Assembly: GCA_022478985.1 (NCBI GenBank)
Contig: JAKSZP010014464.1
Span: 291,570 to 355,569 of the forward strand
DNA: 64,000 bases
From: Massospora cicadina
Taxonomy: Eukaryota; Entomophthoromycota; Entomophthoromycetes; Entomophthorales; Entomophthoraceae
Direction: 5' to 3'
The translations under genes were made by a program, and so were the position numbers. The notes below the pieces were generated by a model, which searched no databases, had not been told where the DNA came from, and was given only the letters and a program-made list of their open reading frames with translations. Shown piece by piece: positions 56,201 to 64,000 of this stretch. Position 1 is the stretch's first letter, and each line of letters opens with the position of its first letter.

Positions 56201-57540
56201 TATAAAAGTGTTACTGTGGCTCCTCATTACAAGTAGTTAGAATATATGGATGGAGAATGCATTTTGACACAGAATAAGATGAAGCATTAGGTTATTGTAA
56301 ATAATAAAGTTTTTTAAAATTTTCATCAAGGAAAGCATTGGCAGAATTACCTTTAATTAAAGCAATGTTGGCTAAATTAATTTATGGTGCATCATAAACG
56401 TATAAACAAATAAGCCTTTAACTCTAAACTAACTACTATTATGCATTTTTATCATAAATTCTATCCCAGCTTTGTTAAAGAAAATGATTGAGTTGAATGA
56501 ATTAGTACAAGTGGTTAAAACTAACTCTTTTCTCTCGTCTTTTTGTCCAAATTTATACAGGGCCAAGCAGAGTTAGATGAAGGAGGGTGAACATTCACAA
56601 GAGCTACTTTAATCTCAAGAAGAGCTTCCTTAAGAACTTGAGAATAGGAGATAAACTCTTATAGACGTCATGTTTAAGTGGAGCTGAAATTTTCTATCCA
56701 GAGCGTAAAGTATGGCTCTTATTGAACCTTCAAGCGATGGTGGTATTGGTTACTAGGATTTAAGTTTTATAAAAGAAGTGGGAAGCAAATTCAGCTGAAG
56801 ATCTTCCTTGATAGAACTGAATTTATGAACGCTTATTTTTGATTAGCTAAGGTCTAGTCACTTCAAATTTCTTTAATGGGCAGTTTTGACCTCATTCCAT
56901 GTAGTACGTTGACAACGTTGGGGCATCATAACTTTTTGAGTGATTTGGCTTAGAAAAAAAAGGTAAGTGTTTAATCTTCTGTATATATGAAGCTTCATTC
57001 ATAGCACGTTATATGCGTAGAGAAAGGAACCAGCACTCACCTAACAGATGTGAATCTGTCTTCAGCTTAATCATCGTTTTCGTGACTGAAGGTATGCTAT
57101 GTATACCCATAGGTGGGGTTTGAGGAATATCTGAAACAATGAATTCAGTGGGAGTCTTAGGAACACTAGACTGAGTATCAGTTTTGTGAATAAAACTAAT
57201 ATATTTAAAGTAATATATTGAGCCAAATAATTCTTTTAGGACATTTTATAGTAATTCTTGTTGCAATACCTCAGTTCAGTTTGCTGAGTTTAAATGGTAG
57301 CTCAGAGTTCTTTCCGTTCATTATAAAAACTTTTTGATTCAGTTTTCTTAAATTAATCTAAAAAAATTTATGAAGTCATAAAAGAGATCTTTTTTATAAT
57401 ATTCTTCATATAGGGCATATAATTTAAGGTTTATACTGACCATCACTCAATTCAAAATAAGCCAAATTTCTTGAGTATGGCACCTAATTCGTGATCAAAT
57501 GTGTTAACTCTTTTCAATAAAGGATTTATCCTCAGCTAGA
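53231..57540. other. AT-rich interior between the diverged repeats, no identified gene
   Basis: Several open stretches exist but none has a recognisable domain. The plus strand 54290-54680 reads like a charged helical protein (IHDFVAMALREMWEGNPAN). The minus strand 55097-55435 is open for over 100 codons and includes VKLLIDTGDLRPF, which resembles a retropepsin loop, without other protease motifs. Order and strand conflict, so I leave it unassigned. The stretches 55620-57540 show nothing. Confidence 0.35.
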
Positions 57541-57549
57541 GAGGAAGAT

Positions 57550-57725
57550 TCATTATGGGTACAGGAGTTCTGATAGGCAAATTTGTCCAGGAAGCCCACT
57601 GGAAGCAGAAGATCCTAGGGGTCCAATAGGTCCAACTGATCTAGTATATCTGGAAGGTCCAGAAGGCCCTTCTGGGACAGATATCTGGCCAATTCTGTGA
57701 TTCGCTAGGCCTTTCAAGGCTGTGG
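57550..57725. other. Gly-Pro-rich coding-like stretch
   Basis: The plus strand gives CPGSPLEAEDPRGPIGPTD and LEGPEGPSGTD; the minus strand gives PEGPSGPSRYTRSVGPIGP. It resembles the Gly-Pro-rich gag linker of element D (10470-10560). With the adjacent repeat to its right, a gag on the minus strand is possible. Confidence 0.35.
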
Positions 57726-58559
57726 CCCAGGAGGATCCATAGTTTTATGTGATCTTAAATCATTGCCTCTATTTTTCTGATTTCCGTAGAGACTTGATCC
57801 CTATATTCAGCAATTTAATCAAGAATTTAAATGTAACAGAGCTTTATTAATTAGCAATAATGTTGGTTATTGTAAAGCTTAATTTGGTATTCAATATAAT
57901 ACAAATCTCTTCTAAATCATAACCAAATTCTCACATAAGAAATAACCACCACACATCTAATTGTGACCGCTGGTTCTATACTAATATAATTTTGCAATCA
58001 ATTTTAATATGGCATTACAATTGTCTTATACTAATGAGTTGGCAGAATTCTAGCCTTTAGCAAAGAGTTGTGCAACTCCTGCAATAAGGAAATTTTTCAT
58101 GGAATTATTTAGCGAACATAATAGATCTGAACCAAATGGTTGGGTCGCAGAGTGCAAAAATTATGTAGACAATAGCTAGTAAGGGTTTACCAACTTCAGA
58201 GGTTTGTAAAATAAGAGAGTTGTAGAATTTTGCATTTTATAGGCAATGGTATAACCTTGATTTCAATGAGTTCATCCCCAAGTAGTCTATTATCTTTAAG
58301 TAACAGAGTAATAGTTACAGATATATGGGAAGGTTAAAGTGGCAGTTATTTGTCTTCATGGATGGCATTGAAATCTCCAAGCTAGCTCGAAATTAAACAG
58401 AGTATTGTATAAGGGGTTCTGGACCGTGACTCCCATTAACATTCACCACTTAAAATCCCATCATGTTTGCAAGAGGTAAACTAGCTGTGTTAATATTATC
58501 TTGCAAAAAAAATATTATTTTACCAAATAACTTGGAATTATAGCCTGGCAGGGAGAACA

Positions 58560-59070
58560 ACTTTTCTATCTTTGGAATGATGAGGTGAAAGGCATTTGTT
58601 CTCAAAAAATACTTTGATGGGTCACAGGGTGAGAAGTTAGTGATAACAATTAAATCAATTATAACATGTATACAATAGTTTATAATGTCTAGAGAGGGGC
58701 AATGTCACTTTAAATCCCTATAACTTTATAATAAGAAAAAATATAGTTTAGTGTTAGAAGCAAAATAACAAAGATGTTTTTTCTTTGCAAATAACATTAT
58801 TTTTGCCTCTTCAGGGTATTTGGATTAGATCAGGATATAGTCTTTCTGGTTAGCAAGTAATTGATTGATTAGACCCTTTTTCATTGATTCCATGTTTTGT
58901 ATAGTGATTAAGATTGAGAGGGGGTCAAAGTAGATAATGAAAGGGCTTTTAAAGATTGAGCTCCAACATATGGGTTGAAGATTCCCATCAACTTCAGGTG
59001 CCTAACACTACCACATTTTACCCCTTTTTTAGTCCATTTGCACTTCAGGCTGTTTTACAGATCCCAATGA
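58560..59070. repeat. Diverged direct repeat, right copy
   Basis: Partner of 52720-53230. The flanking 57730-58560 and 59071-59590 contain no gene that I can identify. Confidence 0.5.
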
Positions 59071-59590
59071 CACTTATAATACTAATAGCAGATATGGCAA
59101 TATGGTCAACTATACTATAATTTTAGAAGGTATCATTAAGGCATTTAAAACCAAGTTGGAAGTGCATGATTGATTCAACGCCATATTACCAATAACTTAC
59201 ACTATTGGGTCTTTGATCCCATGCCACCAAAAGGGCGCCTCCCAATATGGTCATGAAAATCTGATTGGTTTCTGGAGCTAAACACATTTTTAAGCAACTG
59301 TGTTAGATTAACGCTTACAAGACTCTCAGGTCTTGCATCCCATTCCACCACCTTCTACCCATGAAAACATTCATAGCTTTGATTGACTCTTATCTTGAGA
59401 CTCAAGGTTACTTAGTGGTTGTTTTTTTTAATTTTAATAGATCTCTTATCTTTTTTCTTTCTTTCTGCAGCTCTGGTCCAAAGGTCCTCCTATGCCATGA
59501 AAACAACAAGGTTTTTAGACCAGACTACCAGCTTAAGTGCAAAGCATCCAAGCCAAGCCTTAATGCCAGTGGCACTGCTGCTGGTATGAC

Positions 59591-60699
59591 TGTCATAAAA
59601 CCAATAAGGGATTTCGCACTAAGCGCCCATGAACCATCGTATGTATAAGCACCTAGCAATAACCCAGGTAAACATGGCCATGGGTCCCGTGGGTTGTCAA
59701 AATATGTTTGGGTGGGGTGGTTTAACTATAACATAACCAAAACTGGAGTTGGGTAGAGGGTTTAACGAAGAAGTTAAATAAGGAAAATTAAATAAAGATT
59801 TTCTCAGTGCAATGAAATTTATTAAATAGTGTTTGAATTGAAAGTATGTTAATGCAGGGATTGGGGCCCTCAAATTCGACCTAACCTGGTAAACTTTTGG
59901 GTAGGGGTGGAAATGATTCTAACATGAACTAACATCGAAGGAATTGGTGGCAGGCTGAGTTGCTATTGGTTCATCTACAAACACCTGAACCAAGGATCTA
60001 CTGCGTTACATCTGTTAGTGTGATGGCATCTGGCCCAGTGGTAATAGGAATCCCCTAGCGCCACTACACATAGGGGCGGTCCTAATGGGTCAGAAACATG
60101 TTCAGGATGGCCAACCTTCCCATGCCCAGTCGCTGGGGCGTTCATTAAGGCAAGCGGGATTCTTTGAGCAACAATCCCACCTTTGTGATTATGGTTCGAA
60201 ATTATAAGCAACAATCCCATAATGGTGATATATGCCCATCAAGGACAAGGCTAAACAATATAAGAGGAATTAATGTTGGAAAAGTTATTGCTCAACAGTT
60301 TGATGTCATTGAAAAGATCAACTGAGAATAGATTATTTGTTCTCTTCCGCCTATAAGTTACACATTCATTGGCTTTAATCCCATATGTTTCGGAAATTTT
60401 GACTCTAGTTTCAAGGCTTTGGAGCCTCAAACTATATAGCGAGCATCCAGCTCGTGGGCATGACGGTTTCTGATAATTTTGGCACAGATTTCCTTTATTA
60501 ATGAACTAACTATTCAGAGGTAAGAGCGGGGACCAGGGAAGTAACCTTCATAAGGATCACTGTCACTCAACGCTTGTCTACCACATGGGCGAGGTTGCCC
60601 TGTGTGACGACGGGTAAAGCTTCCCTCTTTGGACCCTTTTTGTTATTAAATGGGAAAATTGCTTGATCCACTCATAGAAGATGTTCCCTTGGACTTACA
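59591..60699 (-). repeat. Element C 3' LTR (1109 bp)
   Basis: Aligned with the B LTR at TGTCAT, ATGTATAAGCACCTAGCAA, TTTTCTCAGTGCAATG, GGGGCGGTCCTAATGGG and GACTTACA. It is about 320 bp shorter than B, mainly through loss in the first third. Confidence 0.85.
59975..60220 (-). pseudogene. LTR-internal reading frame, element C copy
   Basis: The minus strand reads LMNAPATGHGKVGHP and DPLGPPLCVVALGDS, corresponding to LLNETNSPVTQHMQVSYP and NQLGPPLRGVSLGD in B. Only the C-terminal third is alignable; the rest is shifted or decayed. Confidence 0.5.
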
Positions 60700-60717
60700 T
60701 TACCCTTTCCTTTTTTC
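60700..60717 (-). promoter_or_regulatory. Element C polypurine tract
   Basis: Minus strand GAAAAAAGGAAAGGGTAA next to the LTR start TGTAAGTCC. Nearly identical to the tract of B. Confidence 0.9.
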
Positions 60718-60859
60718 AGAGGATGGGCGCCACCACTGGGAAACTACATAAGGGTAAAACTTTTGCGATTCAAAGCAACTTGACTACCATCAAAGCTGAA
60801 ATCTTTCTGGTGGAACCAGTAGCATCAGGATGGGACACGTGGAAAGCCTCAACCAGTTT

Positions 60860-61960
60860 CATGCAGTTTGTGCAATCATGGGCTTATACACAGCTGTTTC
60901 CATAGGCTGGATTGCTCTTCCATGCAACGAGATAATGAACTGACCACCAAGTTCTTTTGGATGCTAAAATGCTCTCCATCTCGGCCTCCTCCACATCCTC
61001 AATAACTATTGGTTCAGGATCTGAGGGGATACTTCACTTGAATGGGTTGCTGAGATGTATAAAAAACAGAATGTTGTTTCCAATGAGATGGAAACTTTAA
61101 CGTAAAGCACCATTCCCAAAATCTTCTTCCACCAATTGGGGGCCCAAACGCTTACTTGCAAACTTCTGGGAGGGTACCTGCATCCCCTAAATGGTGCGTA
61201 TCAAGCATGACATATGACTTCACCACAATGTCATGAGCGTGAAGCCATTTTTGATCTGCAAAATGCTTATAGTCGCCAATAGCCTTAGTGAGATGCTCCC
61301 ACACCAAATACTGGGTAGACCAAATATGCTCTGCATGATCAGTGGCAGCTTGGACTCTGGACGCAAGGAGGGACTGATAGAAAATGAGGAGTTAAACCCC
61401 AAAGTCGCTTCATAAAGGGAAACCCCATAGAAGCATGCGTCCTATTATTATAAGTGGATTGAGTGAAAGAATGGTCGTTAGTCCAGGTATCCTGTGCGGC
61501 CAAATCATGGCAGCGCAAGTACTGTTCCATTATTTGATTATCTCGCTCAGTTTGTCCATTGGACTGGTGATGATATGCTGTGGATCGGCAAGGGGTATTT
61601 TTTAAAAATGATAAAAGCATAATCTAGAACCGTGCTGTAAAATGTTGCCCACGGTCATTGGCAATTTTCCTGCAGGAGACCAACATAGAAAACAAATGGC
61701 GCATAAAGAGATGGGCAGTTTCTTATAAAAAATGGCACACAAGAAAGGGATAAATAGGGCAAATTTTGTAAACCAGTCAATCACCACCATCACCACGGAA
61801 AACCCGTTTGAACAAGGAAGTTTGACAACAAAATCCACGAATACTGATGTCAATGGTCCTTAGCCTGTTGTAATAGGTAAAGGAGATCATTCCTTTCTGA
61901 TCAATCTGAAATGGCCCATGCACAGGTAACTCAATTGGAAATGTAGGCCAGTACATCTTT
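60860..61960 (-). pseudogene. Element C integrase and chromodomain
   Basis: Minus strand. Core near 61790-61853 (VFVDFVVKLPCSNGFSVVMVVIDWFTKFALFIP, first Asp), NDRGQHF region (about 61650), and YHHQSNGQTERDNQIMEQYL (Glu, about 61550). The chromodomain at about 60870-60990 reads EAEMESILAS, YLVAWKSN, AYGNSCV and CMKLVEAFH. It is the same architecture as B, with frameshifts between blocks. Confidence 0.88.
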
Positions 61961-61969
61961 TGACAAGCC

Positions 61970-63640
61970 CACCCAATTATAGGTATCCTTAATCAAATGA
62001 ATAAATTTCTTATTTCCCAGATGGCCAACTGTGGGGGATTGTGATGATCCTGAAACACTTCAAAACTAACAAGAGGAGGAACCCACACCTGTGACCAAAA
62101 ATGAATAAAACCCTCCATCAAGGAATATAGGGAATGCTTATGAACTTGGAGGGACATTCGTTCCAAATGCTCCAATCCTTTGGGACAGGTCATTTGGGCT
62201 GCTAAAACCAATAACATAAGAGGCGCATCAAAGCTAAGTCCAATGATGAGACCACTGGAGCGATGATGGATAAGATTTGGGTGGGAGGGATCATTTTTAT
62301 ATGATCTTCCACCTTTGAATCCACAGAGCAATATTTGAGGTTAATACTTGAGAAGTTGGGAAGAACATTCAACGCTCCTTTCACAAACTCATATTTTAAA
62401 TTAAAACTACACACATCCTTATAGGTTTAAGCTTGCCTGTGAGCAAACTTCTGTGAGTTTGTGGAAGTGGAGAAGGGCTTGAAGATCGGTTCATTCTGTT
62501 AACTCAGGTTGCGCCCACTGCAAAAGATACCTGGCAGTGGGTCGAGACCCTGCCACAGCTGCCAACTCCTTATCATAGATGGTCCAAGGCTGCTTCGAGA
62601 AGAGAACTTGTGGGAAAAGTAGGCGACGGGATGCTTTAACCCATCATGCTCCTGAAGCAATACAGCCCCCACCGCAACAGATGATGCATAACAGGCTACA
62701 ACATAGGGCTAGGAGGCGTAGACATGTTTTAGTATAGGGGGAGACAAAAACACCACTTTATATGACCCAAATGCCTTTTGGCACTCAGGCGTCCAACAAA
62801 AGGGAATGTTCTTACTCATAAGTGGATTAAGTGGGGCGGCTAACTGGAATAAGGCAAGGGAAATTTTATTTAAGAAAATGATAGTGCCCAAGAAGCTTAT
62901 TAATTTCTTTTGGGACGTTGGAGTAGCCACTCATGGATGGCGTCCAACTTCTTAGGGAGAATAACATACACATTTTTTAAGACAAGTTTGCCTAAAAATG
63001 TGACCTTCTCCCAATAAAACTCGCATTTTGAAGGCTTAACAAATAGGCCCGACTTATGTAAGGCCGCCACAATGGCTTCCAAATCTTTTGCATGTTGTTT
63101 GGGGGGTTGGGGAGTGTACCAGGATATTATCAATATAAGCAATAGCGCAGGTGAACTGGAGATTTCCCAACACACTATCAATTATTCTTTGAAAGGTGGC
63201 CGGTGCATTCTTCAACCCAAAAAAGTATTCCTCAAAATTGAAAGTACCCCTCTTTGTTTGGATAGCGGTAATCCATTCCTAACCTTTTATTACCCAAATT
63301 GGGTTAAAGGCATTGAGAAGGCGAGTTTTGAGAACACCCTTGACTTGGCAATTGCTTGACTGAAAGTTTGCTCAAATGGTAGAGGGTAGGGCTCATGAAC
63401 TGTGACTTTATTAAGGTGTCCATAATCCATGCAGGGATGAAGGGAACCATCAGCTTTGTTGGCAAAAACGATGGGAGAAGCAACTTGCGATGTCTCTTTA
63501 AAAAACCACCTTTTATTAACCATGTCATCCAAACATACATTAAGAGAAGCCTCCTCCGCTGTGTGAGGGTACAAAGGGCAGCTAATATTTACCACCTGCA
63601 CTGCTGTTCTGAACCCTAAATCATATTTAGTAAGGGGGGA
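61970..63640 (-). pseudogene. Element C reverse transcriptase, RNase H and start of integrase
   Basis: RT: frame 63290-63601 (ADGSLHPCMDYGHLNKVTVHEPYPLPF) and 62900-63181 (HKSGLFVKPSKCEFYWEKVTFLG). The YxDD motif near 63140 reads YIDN, the second Asp being lost. Thumb and RNase H follow (62709-62930, TPECQKAFGSYK), with YDKELAA-type sequence near 62570. The integrase zinc-binding region lies near 61960-62080. Confidence 0.88.
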
Positions 63641-63699
63641 AGACAGTCCGCCTTCTCAGAATTTTGTATACTTCAATATCCCATTAATTTTCAGGAAAA

Positions 63700-64000
63700 A
63701 CTGAAGAAAGACACGCAGGAGAAACAAGGGAAGTGATTAAAATGCGGCCTTATGTTTTTGTAAGAGTATCCACTAAAGGAAACTCGCTTTCCATTTTGTC
63801 ATTAGTAATCTACAACATTTTGGACTCAGGGTGAGGTCTAACATGCTGTCAATGCCAACCAACCCACACCTAAGATTACCAAAAACACCAAGTTTGGCTT
63901 TGTGGAGAACCAATCAAAAAAGCTGAAATGGTGAACAGAGATAAGTACTGGGCGTCAAACTAGGTATAAGAGCTGGGAGGCCAATAAGCAATCATCACCG
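63700..64000 (-). pseudogene. Element C protease C-terminal part, cut by the window
   Basis: By alignment with B (5750-6020) this is the stretch between protease and RT. The DTG loop would lie just beyond position 64000. Confidence 0.65.

Larger units (their letters stand above)
59591..64000 (-). mobile_element. Element C: Tf1/sushi-type chromovirus, cut by the right end of the window
   Basis: The same family as B. The 3' LTR (59591-60699) starts TGTCAT and ends GACTTACA; then polypurine tract, chromodomain, integrase, RNase H, RT and the edge of protease follow on the minus strand. The last 100 bases align with B around 5920-6020 (both contain GAAGCTAAA/AAGCTGAAA and ATCATCACCG/ACCATCACCG). 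Gag and the 5' LTR lie outside. Confidence 0.92.

Noticed and set aside
1..64000. CRISPR array, bacterial operons or plasmid origin
   Set aside because: No regularly spaced repeats or ribosome-binding-site/gene pairs; the content is eukaryotic retrotransposon DNA throughout.

Overview
This 64 kb window is nuclear DNA from a repeat-rich eukaryote. It contains no host gene that I can recognise. Nearly everything identifiable is decayed Ty3/gypsy-class LTR retrotransposon sequence, riddled with stops and frameshifts. Four elements (B, G, I, C) are chromoviruses of the Tf1/sushi kind: they carry a C-terminal chromodomain, and B and G show a self-priming arrangement. That group is known mainly from fungi and vertebrates. 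The other five (A, D, E, F, H) lack a chromodomain. Four of them (D, E, F, H) visibly share a primer-binding-site core beginning TGGTnCTCA, and A keeps a decayed version. I cannot name the organism from sequence alone; a fungus or an animal with a large genome are both possible.

Layout, left to right. Element A (minus strand) runs off the left edge and ends with its 5' LTR at 17175-18270. It is split by two insertions: B (minus, 1284-8604, 5-bp duplication GATAG) and D (plus, 9010-15981, duplication ACTGG). Next comes an unidentified stretch (18271-19126) that resumes at 25680 after element H (minus, 19132-25674, duplication GAGTT). Element I, a heavily decayed minus-strand chromovirus, covers about 27.1-30.7 kb and is interrupted by a three-level nest on the plus strand: F (30739-51549) contains E (31445-45685, duplication ACGCC), which contains G (minus, 38090-44048, duplication TTATC). 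From 51.55 to 59.6 kb the DNA is AT-rich and mostly unreadable; it holds a pair of diverged direct repeats (about 52.7-53.2 and 58.56-59.07 kb). The window ends in element C (minus, 59591 to beyond 64000), a relative of B.

Nesting gives relative ages: F is older than E, E older than G, and A older than B and D. LTR similarity judged by eye agrees (F about 60%, E about three quarters, G near 90%, B above 90%).

The points most worth following up are: a TATA/start/primer self-priming module in B and G; a tRNA-Glu-like module inside both LTRs of D; an open reading frame inside the long LTRs of B and C; a 212-codon unidentified frame where G should have gag; and the same Cys-to-TGA lesion at the same zinc-knuckle codon in A and E.
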